Positions 24,866-38,500 of a stretch of DNA of 64,000 bases are shown piece by piece (the first letter of the stretch is position 1; every line of letters starts with the position of its first letter). Below the pieces are notes generated by a model that made no database searches, was not told where the DNA came from, and saw only the letters and a list, made by a program, of their open reading frames with translations. A program made the translations under genes and the position numbers. Source of the stretch: Chlorokybus atmophyticus. Lineage: Eukaryota > Streptophyta > Chlorokybophyceae > Chlorokybales > Chlorokybaceae. The stretch covers positions 1,676,695 through 1,740,694 of the forward strand of contig RHPI01001037.1 in NCBI GenBank assembly GCA_009103225.1, in the 5' to 3' direction.

Positions 24866-26277
24866 ATGGCGGCGGGAGGGGTGGCGATGCACAAGCGCGT
24901 GTTCAGGGCCGGCTGCGTCCTGCAGTCCCTGGACGCCACCACGCTGGAGATGCTGGTGCCTGGGGAAGTCGGACTGGACCAACACGGCAAGGTCAGGCGC
25001 CGGGGGGGAGCAACATTGCGTATGTGCGTGCGTGCGTGCTTGTGTGTCAGCATACGTGTTTGCATGAGTGTGAATAATAACTATACAATGCTCTGGCTGC
25101 TTTCTTTGTTTGTACCAGAGCTGTGAGTTGACAAAGGACTGGTGGTGATAGATACGGTGGTAGCAATGCATGCATGTCTATGTCTCTGGTTGCTGCTAAA
25201 GCAGTGTATGTGCACGCATTGTGCATGAAAAACTTCTGCTGTCAGCTGATAGCTAGCACGGTGGTTACAACTACGTCAAGGTGTCGTCCAGTTCTTACGG
25301 CGATGACTGCAATCAGCGCTACTTTATTGCATTTGCACACCTTTCAAGGAAAATCTACAAGGCAAATGCATGGCGACCAGTGCTGCCAACACCCACCTTC
25401 ATATATGTTATTACACCAGCCAAGCAGCCATGTCCAGCATGGTCAGAGCATGCATTCTATTCTGCCATATAATGTAATACAATACCCACTCATCTCACTC
25501 TGTAAGCACCCGTGTCCGTCATAGTAGCACACAGCTTCATATCTTCTTGTCCCAAAGGTGGAGTATTGCAGACTGGCATCGGGTGGAAAGAGACTCATTG
25601 CCACGCCGGACGGCGTGCGTGAGAGTGCGAGTGATGAAGCTGATGAAATGCATGTTGGCCTGCCGAAAGACGGGGATGTCGATGTCGATGTCGAGGAGCT
25701 TGGGGAGGGGACGATGCTGATGCCGGGGTTTGTGGACTTGCATGCGCACGCACCGCAATACAAGGTGAGGGTGGATGTTTGGCCTCGATGAGAGACATAT
25801 GCAGACACGCACGCATGCACCCGCACACGCATGCGCGTACACACACACAGGCACGCACACATGCATGCACGCATGAACCTGTGCGGAAACAAAACCACAT
25901 TCGCGAGCACGCGTAGGCGCCTGCCTGGACACACACAATCATGTGTGCTCTTTCTGCACGCATGTCCGTGACACACACACGCACGCACACGCACACGCAC
26001 ACGCACACACACACGCACACGCACACGCACCTCTCCCTAGTTTGCAGGCAGCGGCAACGACTTGCCTCTCCTGGACTGGCTCAAGACCTACACTTTCCCG
26101 ACCGAGGCCAAGTTCAGTAACTCAGATTACGCCCGTACCGTCTACGACAAGGCCGTGCGACGCCACCTGTCGTTCGGGTCGACGACGGTTGTGTATTTTG
26201 CGTCGCTGCATGTGGAGGCGACGATCGTGCTGGCGGATGTGGTGGAGAAGTATGGACAGAGGGGGTTTGTGGGAAAG

Positions 26278-26308
<31 letters not shown>

Positions 26309-28154
26309 TGCGCACGTGCTCGTGTCTGGGTGTGGGTGTGGGTGTGGGTGTGGGTGTGGGTGTGGGTGCGCGCGTGACTGTGCTGGCGTGCGTGCGTGTG
26401 TGCGTGTGCTTGTGCACGCACACCCACCCACACACCACACAATCCTTGTATCAGGTCTGCATGGATCGCAACAGCGAGCCTTACTACGTCGAGTCCGAGG
26501 AGGAGTCCGTGCGCGGGACGCTGGAAGTGGCTGAGAACATTCTGGCGAGGAACAACCCTCTGGTCACACCCATCATAACACCAAGGCAAGTGGACAAGTT
26601 AGTCGTGTGGTAGTACAACATGTTGATGTGTGTGTGTATGTGTGTGTGGTGCAGGTTTGTGCCGAGCTGTTCGGCCGGACTCATGCAGAAGCTGGCGGAC
26701 ATCGCGGCTAAGCTGGATATCCCCGTGCAGAGCCACCTGTGCGAGAACAAGAGCGAGATAGCGTGGGTTCGGGACCTGCACCCCGAAGAGGTGTGAGTGC
26801 ATTTGCGTGAGCTCGTGTGCTTTTGTGCATACCTGTGCGTGTGTGCAAACATGTGTGTATGTTTGAGCCTGTGTTAATGTGTACACAAGTGCATGTACGT
26901 GCAAACCTGTGCGTGCGTGTATGCGTGCGTGGGTACGTGCGAATGCGCTCATGTGCATCCGTGCGTGTGTAGCTGCATTTCCCAATCTAGCGAGGGATCT
27001 CTCATGCAATATCTCAGGACACGTACACGGGAGTGTACGACCGTTACGGTCTGCTGAGCGCGCGCGCGTGCGTGATGGCGCACGGCGTGCACCTCACTCC
27101 CGGCGAGCGGCGCGTGCTGGCCGAGCGCGGGACGGGCATCGCGCACTGCCCCATATCGAATTTCAACCTGCGAAGCGGAGTGTGCGACGTGAAGCAGCTC
27201 ATGCGTGATGGCGTCAAGGTGTGTGCGGTTGTGTATGTGTGTGTGTGTGCGTGTTTGCAAGTTTTGTATACACACATGCTCGTATGTACCGTGGCAGTAC
27301 CACAAGCGCACGCCCACGTGCACACGAGTTGGCACACGCACGCACGTACGACCGGTGTGTGTGTGTTGATTGCTGATGTGGTATTATTGGTTGTGTAGGT
27401 GGGTTTGGGGTCTGATGTGGCCGGCGGGCACCACCCTTCCATGCTGGAAGTCATGCGCGCGGCCATTGCCGCCGCGAATGTCCTCACCTTTGATCAACCA
27501 CAAGTGGTGAAGCCTGTAAGTGCTGTTGCATAACTGCTTTCAACAACACCATCAGCACACTGCCACTTGCATGGAAACCCAACATCGCCATGTGCAAGTT
27601 ACATATGTATTGTTCTATACAAACACTGTCACCACGACATCTCTGTTAGATGTAGAACATTACAGAGCCATAAAATACGCCCCGCACACGACATTGACAG
27701 GATAGAACTTTGTGTTTTCTGCTGTCATGCTGCATATGGCAGAGCTGGCAGCGTAACACGAGATCGAACACTTAGGTCAAGCAAGCTTTTTGTCAGTAAT
27801 GTCACTGCAACGTCGCATGTATGAATCCACTAAACGGCTGATACAATGTGTGCGTATCAACAAACTTGTCCCCCGTCGCAGCCTATGTCAATTCCGGAAG
27901 TGTTCTATTTGGCTACTTTGGGCGGGGCGCGCGTGATGGATATCGACGGCACAGTCGGCAACTTCGCCGTCGGGAAGCAGTTTGACGCGCTGGTTGTTGA
28001 TATCGGCTCCGACAACGGCCCCTTTGACGTGTTCGACGACGACAGCCACTTTGATATCCTGTCCAAGTTCATCCATCTGGGAGATGACAGAAATATTAAG
28101 CGGGCGTACGTTGCTGGCAAACAGATTGTGCCGATGCAACAACATTCATTGTGA
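24866..28154 (+). CDS. GDA: Guanine deaminase
   Basis: Eight exons: 24866-24991, 25558-25764, 26041-26277, 26455-26585, 26655-26790, 27018-27218, 27399-27515 and 27882-28154. All phases agree, giving 475 residues, close to the usual 450 or so for this family. The enzyme hydrolyses guanine to xanthine and ammonia in purine breakdown, in the amidohydrolase superfamily with one zinc. Visible motifs are PGFVDLHAHAPQY (metal-binding HxH), FAGSGNDLPLLDWL, TFPTEAKF, SFGSTTVVYFASLH, VPSCSAGLM, QSHLCEN (metal His), MAHGVHL, HCPISNFNLRSG and GLGSDVAGG (catalytic Asp). The ATG at 24866 is chosen because homology starts just after it; 24804 is an in-frame alternative. Intron 4 uses a GC donor (AG|GCAAGT). 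The introns after exons 2, 3 and 6 are dominated by GT, GC and CA alternating repeats. Confidence 0.95.
25800..26036. repeat. CA/CG-rich alternating purine-pyrimidine intron tract
   Basis: This is the intron between guanine deaminase exons 2 and 3. It is packed with CACACG and GCACAC units, densest at 25973-26032, ending in CTCTCCCTAG. It is a candidate for Z-DNA and for pairing with GT-rich tracts. Confidence 0.8.
26278..26454. repeat. Intron with GT/GC repeats, GGGTGT minisatellite and CA-rich end
   Basis: The intron opens with (GT)n and (GCGT)n, then carries about seven GGGTGT units (about 26328-26368), then another GCGTGCGTGTGT run. It closes with a complementary CACGCACACCCACCCACAC segment before the acceptor. 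Its two ends can pair with each other. Confidence 0.85.
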
Positions 28155-28573
28155 TGGAGAGAGTGTTCATTGGGATGAAGATAGTGAGTGCTGATTGTTT
28201 GTTATTGCAGTTATATGTGCACTGTGTATATGTACTAGCATGATTGCTATCTTTATAAGGATGTATAAGAATACGCTTTCAGCTCGCTCAGCTTAATGTA
28301 TATACGTGACCATGCTGAGTGTGCACATGCACACAAGCACGCGTGCACATGTGGCTGCACAAGCACACGGACGCACTACAAGCACTGACAAGAGAATGAA
28401 TGTTATTAGAGACAAATGGTTGAATCTGCTGCTGCGTGTCGCCTGAATTCTACATGTACACACGAACGGTGGTGGGGGGTTGGAAATACAATAAGAGAGG
28501 AGTCTACTCTCATAGACATTGGCGGCTATCTACTCGCTCTGTTCTGCGCCATTTGCAATGTGTTGTTGTTGTG
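28155..28573. other. Short convergent intergenic region
   Basis: About 420 bp between the tail-to-tail guanine deaminase and giant mosaic protein genes. Nothing beyond shared 3' untranslated sequence is seen. Confidence 0.5.
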
Positions 28574-29515
28574 TCACTTCTTTCTATTGTCAGGAGTAGG
28601 CGGCGAAGAGTACGGGAACGGGTTGCTGAACGGTACGGGATAGCAGAGTGTCTCTGCGTGATACTCGCCTTGCCCGTGTCCACCCTGAATGCATAGTTTG
28701 TCCTCCTCGCCCTCCACGCCCGACACAACAACTGCGGCATGTTCGAACCGGAAAGGTGACGTGTCCGACGAGGGCGCCTGAGTCCACGTGTTGGTGTTGG
28801 TGTCGTATTGCCACATGTCGTTGTACTCCTGCTTGAGACTGGACCCGCCGTGAATGTAGATGTATGAGCCGTACGCGACGGAGGCGTGGCTGTAGCGGCC
28901 AACATAGTTGTTGTTGTTGTTGTTGTTGTTGTTGTCGTCGGAGGAGAGTTGGAAGGTGTTGAGTTGCGTGAGCACGTTGTCGGCGGGGTTGTACGAGAAG
29001 AACTCGTTGGAGAAGCCGCGATCGGTGTACCCGCCGTAGATGTACACAACATCATTGGCCGACACAGCAATGCTGTGGCCAAAGCGCTTGCCCGCAACAG
29101 TGCCATCGACAGACGTGGGTGTAACAGACCGCCACTTGCGTGTGTCGATACTATAAACCCACATGTCGTCGTAGAGAGCGTGTCCCGAGCGCCCACCGTA
29201 CACTATCATCGTCCCATCCGACAACACACCCGCAGCGTGGTCGAAGCGTGCGGGTGGTACGCCTCCATCACCCTGCGGGCTGATGAATCGCCACGAAGAG
29301 GACGTGAAGGAGAACTCCCACACGTCGCTGAAGGCGTACGCGCTACGCTCACCGCCATACACGTACATGGCGTCGTTGTACACGACAGCGGAGTGAGAGT
29401 AGCGAGGAGGGGGAGACACGCCGTCCTGAGGGGACACTTGCGACCACATGCGTTCAGGAACCCAATTCACTTGCGTGTCCTCGCCGTCGGCAGCGGGCTC
29501 AATCACAGCTCCCAC
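28574..29515 (-). other. C-terminal kelch repeats of the giant protein
   Basis: Within the last exon, five kelch-type blades can be seen, each with a G-G doublet and spaced Y/W: RYSHSAVVYNDAMYVYGG, RFDHAAGVLSDGTMIVYGG, RFGHSIAVSANDVVYIYGG, RYSHASVAYGSYIYIHGG and RFEHAAVVV with IQGG. A poly-Asn loop (nine residues) encoded by a (GTT)n run at about 28908-28935 sits between blades. One further blade lies in an upstream exon near 30,800-30,970. Confidence 0.85.
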
Positions 29516-32500
29516 TGTCGCGGGATGAACCTATACATCAAGGTAGAGGTTTCAGCACGAGAGTTGTGTTGGGTGCACACGTGTAATGAACTCACTCACA
29601 AGGAGCATGCAAAGGTGCACATGAGCCCGCGCACGCAAGCTCGCACGCTCGCACGCGTACGATTGTGCACGCACATATGTCCACACGTACACATACCACT
29701 CTGGGTGTGCAATGTGTTTACCTTGATGACGGTGATGTCATCCCAGAATGCGTGTGCTGGGAGTACGTTGGGTACGCCCGTGAGGTCATCCAGTCCCGCT
29801 ATGCCAGCAGAGATGAAGATCTTGTTGATGACAATAGGGTTGGGATCGCTATACACGGGTACCCCATCAATTGACACAGTCGTGCCGGTTGAGTCACTGC
29901 GGACCTCAAACAGATGCCAGCCAGCGTTACGCGTCGCATTGTAAGCCGACTCCCATGGCGACGCCGTGGCATATTTCCCAACAGTAGACAGCGTGTACAC
30001 GCCGACAGCCGTGCTCTGCGTGTCGGGAAGGAGCCCAACATGCGTGTCGGGGAGAAGAAGTCTCTCCCCATCAGGTGTGCCTCCACACACATCCCAATCA
30101 GGACTGATGAAGTGGGCTGCTGTCTCAGAGTCAGAATCATAGAACTGAGCCCGAAGGATGAAGCTATCCGTCGGGTCATCGATATCAGCCTGAAGAGCAC
30201 CAGCGAAGCCATACTTGGCATGAAGACTGTATCGGCCTGCATAAGGCAACTCCTCGCTGATATCAAACCCGTCAGCTGAGGGCGATATCACCCCGCAGGG
30301 AGCCGCGGGGACGAAAGGAGTCGAGGTGATATCGCCCTCGCCCTCGAAATCTTCGTAGAAAGCGAAGACGGTCTCGGGCTTGGATTCGGATATCACTGCG
30401 GGGTTGCCATAGAACATCTCGAGTGAGAATGACGTTGGGAGCACGTTGTCACCCGGGATGGAGACCCAGAATACGGTCTCGGGCTTGCCGCAGGTCCAGC
30501 TGTCGACAACGTGGTCGAGGATGGTTGATTGACCAGTGACACGGAAGACGATATCCGTGCATGCGCCTGACATTGAACCGCTAGCGACAAGCGACTCGGT
30601 GTCGAGCACAACTTGCAGCGTGGCGTCACCATCCAGTAGAGCATTGACTGTAGTAACAACAACAAGAACACATCAGGGGTGAAGAGCAGTGTCGGTAACG
30701 CGTGTGCGTGTGCATGTGTGTGTCTACATGTGTTTGCGCGTATGTGTGTACTTACGTGTCACGCTGATGAGCTTGCGGTACGATAGGCTGTCATCAGCAC
30801 CGCCGGAAGCACCTTCCAGCATCCACATATCATTGAGGTACGTCTTGTCATACAGGGCGCCGCCGAAGATGTAAATGCTGCCGTTGTATGCCGCAGCCGT
30901 GTGCTCGAAGCGCTTCGCTTGCAGCGGGAGCGTCTCATCATCTGTGAGAAGCTCAGCCCAACGTGCGGGAAGCACCTGTAGTGTGCTTTGAGGCGTGCTC
31001 AATAGTGAGATAAATAGGTTGTAAGGTCCTGGTGTCGGGGCCGTGTACACCACTTGGTACGCGCCCTGGCCGATAGACACCACCTCGGGGACCACCACGA
31101 CGTTGTCCACGAGCATGTGGTTGATTGTGATCGCGCGGGTCACGTCATAGCTCGCATCGCGGTCGACAATCACGTTGGCGTGCGGATCCATGGAGTCCTT
31201 TGCTACAACGATGAAAGAGGAGGGGACCCCGGCCACGGCCGTCGGGACCTGCCCACCAACAAGGTCCAGACTAGCAAGGTCCCCGGCAGTAACCTCCAAC
31301 GTAAAAGGTGCGGGGACAAGAGGCTCGTCGGGACGCGTGCCATCACCCAACAGAAGGACATTGAGAAGGTAGCTCCCGGCTTCATCCAGGTGGTATGTTG
31401 CCAACCAGAGGTCACCTAAGCAAGATGTGTCGCCCGGACCAAAGCGATGGTCACTAACAAAGAGCCCATTGGGGAGCTCGAGGCTCAGAAGCTTGCGGAA
31501 GGGACCCTCTGGATCGGTGATGTTGGGTGTGTCGGACGGTGCGCCATCTATGTTGGGCACGCTCCCATAGCATTGGTCCTGTTCTGGGCAGTTGATGGCG
31601 GGCTCGTGTTGGACAGTGTCCTGCTTGTGGAGGATGGGGTACTCCACGGCGTCATGTGTGTCCTGGAAGTACTGCAAATCAAAGCGCGTGGTCTCGACGG
31701 CAAAGCGAGCCTCGCGACCAAGGTAGCAGTACTTGCACTCGTCCTTGGCCTGGATGAGAACATACTGGCCGAGGGACCCGGAGTACGCCCTCGAGTTGGT
31801 CAAACCACGGCCCGATGCCACGCTGAAGCGTGCACTCGGGGCTCCAACACCTTGGTTACGGAAGTCACCCTCCACGGGTGCAAAGGACCCGAGACCTCCC
31901 AACCATGAAGGTGGCCCGAGCGGTGCATTGAATGGGTCCAAGTCACCTTGGAGACAATTGTTGTTGGAGTTGTCACCGACCCAACAATCGGCAGAGTAGC
32001 CCTTGGCGATGTCGCCCTGTCCTTCATTGAAAGGCCAGTAGCCGGCAATCTTGTCGAGCTCCATGTAAGGTGGGCAGTGCATCGTGTCGATGATCTCCTG
32101 TTGGGTGCGAGCCACCTTCCAGAGCTTGGCCTCGTCGATCATGCCCGTGAAGGCGTAGCCGATGTCAAGCGGGGCTTGCAGGTTGTTGGGTGGGATGCGC
32201 TTGGCGACATCATAGGACTTGGATGTAATCTCAACACCATCTTGATAGAGTGTGAAGCTGGTCTGGTTGTAGACCGCTGCAATGTGTGTCCATCCACCCG
32301 TGAGTTGGAATGGTGCACTCACTCTTCGCCACTCGCCATTGCCGGCGTACACGGTGGCCATCAGCGTGTCATAAGTCGGGGAGAACTTGAGGTCGTAGCT
32401 ACGCGTGTCCACGCCAGCCTTATCCTGATCGTTCTTGTTGAACACGTAACGGAAGGTCGGGTTGATGTAATACGGCGTGCCCACATTGGCCAACAACCGC

Positions 32501-35500
32501 CTCCTTCCTGACTGCTCAGGTGGGGGCGGGGAGGGTGGAGGTGGCACGGGAGGGGGAGGTGAGGGTGGAGGTGGGCGTGGGGGCGGGGGGGGGGGGGGTG
32601 AGGGAGGAGGAGGAGAGGGTGTTACGCCACGCGGGCTCACCCAAGCCTCCATTGTGAAACCTGATGTGGTCAGACCCAACAGGCGCGTGTCCTCAACCTC
32701 CACGCTGGTCTGCCCGTTGAAGAAGAGGGACGTGCCAGCTGCCAAACACAATCAACACACATGAGACAACATATACACACCCGGTAAGTGATGACACTTT
32801 ATCATTGGGCACATACCTGAAACTTCGACGCAGACGCCGTCAAGGAATGCTGCGGGGCCCTCAGTGGTGTTGATGGTGGCTGTGAGGACATAAGTGCCCA
32901 TGACCTGTGGCGTGTAGGTGACAGTGTACGTGCCGTCTTCGTTGTCAACAACGTCGGCGACAATGTCGTGAGGACCCGTCAACGTGACCGTCACATTGTC
33001 GCCACCAGTAAACCTTAGACAACCGCTGTCATCCTTGGCTTGCACCTGTGAGGTTACAACAAGCGCGTCAAAGGTAGGTACAACTACTTACAGTATGACT
33101 GTTGCCAGAGGCAATGATGCACTTACAGTGAATGAGCTCATGACACCGGCAGGGTTTGCATCTGAGACATTGGTCAGCGGGACGGTAGTGTTGGCAGAGG
33201 AAGGTCCGGCCATCACAAGTGTGACAAAGGATGCAGCGAGTTCATCATCCATGGTGACGTTGACATTGTAGGGTCCGCATTGGCCGGGGACAGGCTGCAC
33301 GGCGACGAGGTATGTGCCATCGTCCATGTCCACAACTTCAGCATCCACGGTGATGGAGTCATTGGCAGCAACCAAGACTTGGACTTGAAAGTTGTCGCCA
33401 CCAGTGAGACGGCGAGCAAAACACTTGGTGCGTGCGGTGATTGAGAACACGCCAACCCCATCAATGTCAATAGACTCCACGCCGGGTCCCACGAGCTCGG
33501 TTGCGTGAGGATCAGTTGAGTCATCATAAGAGATGTTGGCCCACAACTTATCTGCACCCATGAGTGGCATAGCATCGCTCGTGTGGAAGTCCGCATAATC
33601 TGATGCAGCCGGACCCGTGCCTTCGCTCATGCTCCAAGCATGTGTGACATAATCAGATCTAATAGGTGCGACTGCGCTGCTCTTAGGGCGAACCCACCCG
33701 AACCGGCTGAGTCTGTTGGGACACCTCACGCGATCCTTCATCACATATGGTGGCGTGAAGCCCGCTGTGGCAAACTCAACAGCAAAGTCCTCTGGCAGAG
33801 CCGACAGGTCCACGTCGTTGATGTTTCTACGCATGCCTTCATCCGTAATGGCCACGCCGGTGATGAGACCGTTGAAGCGGTTGGTCTCGCCCTCGGTGGA
33901 GTCTTGACCGATAAGAATTGGGACATCGGCTGCGAGGATGATGTCACGGGGGATGTCAACAAACACTTGCTTGTCCTTGAGGATGCCATCGATGTAGAAG
34001 AACATTGATACGCCGGTGGGACTGGGAACATACGTGGCCGCCACGTGCTGCCACCTGCCCTCGAGAACAGTTGCACGCCATGAGACCACCTCGCGGTACA
34101 CCTCACAGGGCTCGCAGTCGCAACCAACCAACACCGCCAAATAAAGGCGGTCGTCCTTGATGCCAAAGGAAACAGAGACCAATCCATCTGAACAGAAGGT
34201 CATTCACAGAGTCAGTCATTACATGCTGTGATCAAACACATGTACCATTCACACAACATGCACTAGGACCCATTAGTACCTGCATATGGTCTGGAGAGAA
34301 TGGCCTGAGGTCCTTCCGTGCTGTAAGCGTAGATCCAGGCTTCGAGTGTAAAGCTGTCGGCCGCAAATGAGGCTGGACTGAAAACTGTGGCATTGGCGTC
34401 ACGTGTGAAGTCGAGAGCGTACTCGCTAGTGAAGTACTGCGCCGTGAGCTCGCCCTCGGACAGAGCACGCGAGTAAACCCAAACCTCATCAACACGCCCA
34501 TTCACCTGTCAATGGCGAGTAGCGACTTAGATCTGATTCAGAATGTGTGGGCAAGTCATGCATGACGGTTTTGCCAACATACCGCAGAGAGTATGGTTCC
34601 CTGCAGCAGGAACTCAGTGAATCCGGCGCCGATGAACTCCAGGATCGAGGCATCTGTGGAGTTCATAGCATTCTTTCCGTTGATGTAGACAGCGCCAGAG
34701 CCATCAGAGTACGTGCCCGCGATGTGCTTGTAGCAGCCAATGTGGGCACCCTGCAGCATCTGCAAAACATCCTCCTGCACAGATGAAAGATGTAAACAAG
34801 TATCTTACAATGAACTGGCCCAATGCATCCGAGGGACTTACTGTTGAGGCACTTACCGACTGCTCATAGTCGACGCGGACCCACATGGAGATGGTGAAGT
34901 CCATGAAGGCCTCCGAGTCTTGAGACAGGTATGAAGCCGGCACGGGGAGAGTCAAGTTGGCACCACCCGTAAATGGACCAACAAGGACAGCTCCATTGTC
35001 AATAGCATTGCGATCCTGGGTAGAACAACAACCTCAATGTTAGGTGCCTGCTGCTTGGCAACATAATCTTAAGAGTGACAGTAAGCACTACTCTACCTCA
35101 ACAAGTTGAGCAAGGCCATTGTCGCCGAGGACGTATATGCCGTGGCGGTCATTGCCGGAGGAGTCCGTAATGGTCATGACGTTGTTGTCGGCAAAGTTGG
35201 AGTCGGGCACGAAGTTGAATGTGTAATGGGCTTCGAGTCCTCGGTTGAGGTCAGTCACGGAGGGCTGCACGAAGAACTGCGCTGGGAAGTCCTCCGGGAT
35301 GTTGCTGACGTCCACATTGGGTGAGTTGGTGGCGAAGACTTGTCCCGGACCGAATGCGTCACCTTGAGGTGGCTGCGTGACGGTGAACACGTTGTTGCCG
35401 TGTGTCAACGGGCCCTCGGCGGGTGCTTGGACCCCGTTAAACACCGCTCCGAGCCACTTTGTGGATGCAAGGTTGGTCGCTATTACGCTTACTTCCTGCC

Positions 35501-38500
35501 CGCCGGCAACATCGCCCACATCAGGGATGACCGCAAGCGTGTTGGGTGGGAGCCAAGGCGCCGCAGATTGAACGAAGTCCACATTGACTGCTGTCAAGAC
35601 AGCTGCTGGGTCCGAGGCCAACGAGGCCACCTTGTTGTCATCATCCAAGCTTGTGAACTTGTAATAAGCAGCAAGGCCTTCCTCATCACCCTGCAGGGAC
35701 CCTCCCCAAGTATACTGAGCCACTTCATCTGAGGTGAGGGACTTGTTGAACACCATCACTTCGTCAACGAGACCCGCGAAGAACTCGGAGGGGGCAGCCA
35801 GGTCAGAATTGCGGTAGTCCTGGCAGATGCTGAAGATACCCGTGATGTTGGGCTTGCTCGTCGTCGTGAAGCGGCTGGCAAGCTCGCCATCAACGTAGAA
35901 CTGGCCCTCGCCCTCGCTGTCGATGCTAACAAACACGTGGTGCCATTGGTTGGGTAGAGCTGGAGGTCCCGTCTGTTACACACAGCCATGTCAGTGTCTG
36001 CAACTTTGGACTGGAGGCCCATATCATGCATACAAGTACACAGCAAACATGTGTACCCGTGTGACATCAAGGATGGCATCGTCGTAGTAGAAGAAGCGGT
36101 GGCCGTCGTACATGACGAGGGCAGAGTTCTTGCCATTGTTGCTCTCAAATGACAAAACAGTCGACACGGGCTCAACATCGCCCGAGCGGACTGCCCGGAT
36201 GAGACCGCGCTTGTCACCCTAAGGGCATACAAGGAATAAGAACATGCTCATAGCTTGAGCGTATGACAACAACAACATCAACAACATACCTTTGAAAGGA
36301 GTGACCTGCGACGAACTGGCATCTCTTCTGCGGGTGCAGGCATGTCATAAGGCATGACCCATGCACCAAAGGCATATCCATCTCCATTCAACAGGGCGTT
36401 GACCTCCGAGTCAACCGCAGTCATGTAGGAGTTGTCGCCACTGCACTCAAGCGCAGCCTGGAGCACAAACACATTCCGTGAGTCATGTGTGTGTCACAAA
36501 ATGCTCTGTAACTGTGCATGCATGAGACATACTCCTCATGCACCGTTATGCCACTCGCCTCAGTAATCTCATAGACCATTGGGTTGGCGGTCAGAGGCGT
36601 GGCGCCAAAGAACAGCACCATTGGTTGGGCAGATGTGGGTGTGTTGCAGGTGAGCTCGCGTCCGTCGGGGTTTGTTGCGTTTGCGTCTGTCCTGAAGACT
36701 GCGGTCATGTTGTATGTTGCCAGTGACAGTTTTGTGCCACACGTGGGGTCAGATATGCTCCCCGGCAACATATGCTGCATGGAGTCTCCCACAATCACGC
36801 CATCGGCACATTGCTCGGGATACCACCCTGGTTGGTTCTCCTGTTTCATGCAAAACTGAGTAAGATGGCAGAGCGTTGCAACACAACTCCTGCGTGTATG
36901 CATGTGCTGGTTTCTACCTCGCAGATGGTGAAGTCTTGAACCACTTCCTTTACGCCCCATGTGCATGAGAGCCAAGGCGAGGGCGCAAAGTTGAAGCCCG
37001 CAATGTCCAGAGTCTCTCCACCCGTCAGCTTGCTCTTTGGTATGCTTTGGATTTCCTGTTGACATATGCGACAACACGTTCAACACAACCATCACCTACT
37101 CCATCTCCACTTCCTCCGGCAGCATGTTACCTCATAGTTCACGCCGTTAATGGTGTAGATCCAGCTAGGGTGCCACGGGACGGGTGTGAACTTGTAGTTC
37201 AATGTGCCTGTGGATGAGGTGACTGCCTGGCCATCTGGTGTACTGTCATCAACGTTCTCGCTGAAGCGGAGGTAAGCCAACACTTGGAGTTCTTCCCACA
37301 TGGGTGATAGAGGAGAGGTCCACGCAGTGGAAGCCAACACGTCATCGTCGACCAACACGTTGAACCAACGCAACTCGTCAACCAGACCGGTGAAGTTGCC
37401 GGTTTTGAGGGTGACAACACCTGCATTGAGTGGCGTATGAGTTGATGAAGTTTACTGATTGGTATACTACAGTAAAGTACAACCGTACTCACCTTTCAAG
37501 TTGGTTGTTGCGCTGCTCTGGTACATGACAACACCGTCGACGTACAGGGTGGCAACACCTCCCACGGAGAGTGCGACGTAATGCCACTCGTTCACGCTCG
37601 ACACATTTGCAGCATTGTACTGCTGACTGCAACCACAATGCAGCAGTTCTTCATATGAGCACCATCAACGTTGAACCCAGCAGCAACAGCAACAGCAACA
37701 CCACCACCACCAACAACAACATAAACAACATACCTGTCAAAGTTGGGTGAGTTCACCACAAACTTGCCATAGTAGTACTGCACACTCTGTGTCGTGCCTG
37801 TTGTGCCACTAATCTTGAACAGTGTCTGCTCATCCTCGTCATTGTTGGGTTGCACCCACATTCCAACAGTCATTCCATCCCCAAGTATGCCTCCCACAAC
37901 CACAGACACCTCCTCATCGCCAGTCAGCTCCAACACCTCCTCCATAAAGGTTTGCTTCTCGCCGGGGATGCCAACAAGCCCGTCGTTGGAAGCAGCAAAG
38001 AACATCTGCTCGGTTGCAAAAGGAGCGGGAGGAGATGCACAGGTGATGGAAGTCCAGCCACCGTAAATGTAGGTGGCTGAGCGAGAAGTCTGAAGGTTGC
38101 TCATGAAGTGGCCCTGTACACACAACAACGAGTCAAGCAGTGTTGTGTGTGTGTGTGTGTCAAGCAGTGTGTCACATGCATTGTTGTGACATGTATCTTA
38201 CTGTTGCAGTGATGGCAGCTGAAACGTCATCCTGGCTGATGATGTTCCCGTTTGCGTTGGCGACCTCTGCAGGACCGAGTGACCCGACTGTGGTGTACAC
38301 CCAATGGAATGGGTTGGCGAGGGCAAAGTACTTCTGGTTGGGTTGGGTGAAGTACTGATCGTAGTAACGGGGAGGTTCGTTGGACATGCGCGGGGTGTAG
38401 GGCATGTTGGTGCGGGCGTTGTCGTCAGCAAAGAGACCGCATGACAAGAAAGGGCTGCGAGCGAAGCCGACACCCGTGAACGTAACCATGTTGGACTCGC

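Noticed and set aside
25443-26613. Cys-Val-Arg-rich and Thr-His-rich frames opposite guanine deaminase
   Set aside because: They are antisense shadows of alternating-repeat introns, with no domain and no splice logic.
28886-29944. 352-codon plus-strand frame opposite the kelch exons
   Set aside because: It is the antisense shadow of a GC-rich real exon; its opening is the reverse read of the poly-Asn tract and no motif is present.
31054-32764. Several plus-strand frames of 120-190 codons
   Set aside because: All lie opposite the long minus-strand exon carrying clear LamG and kelch motifs.
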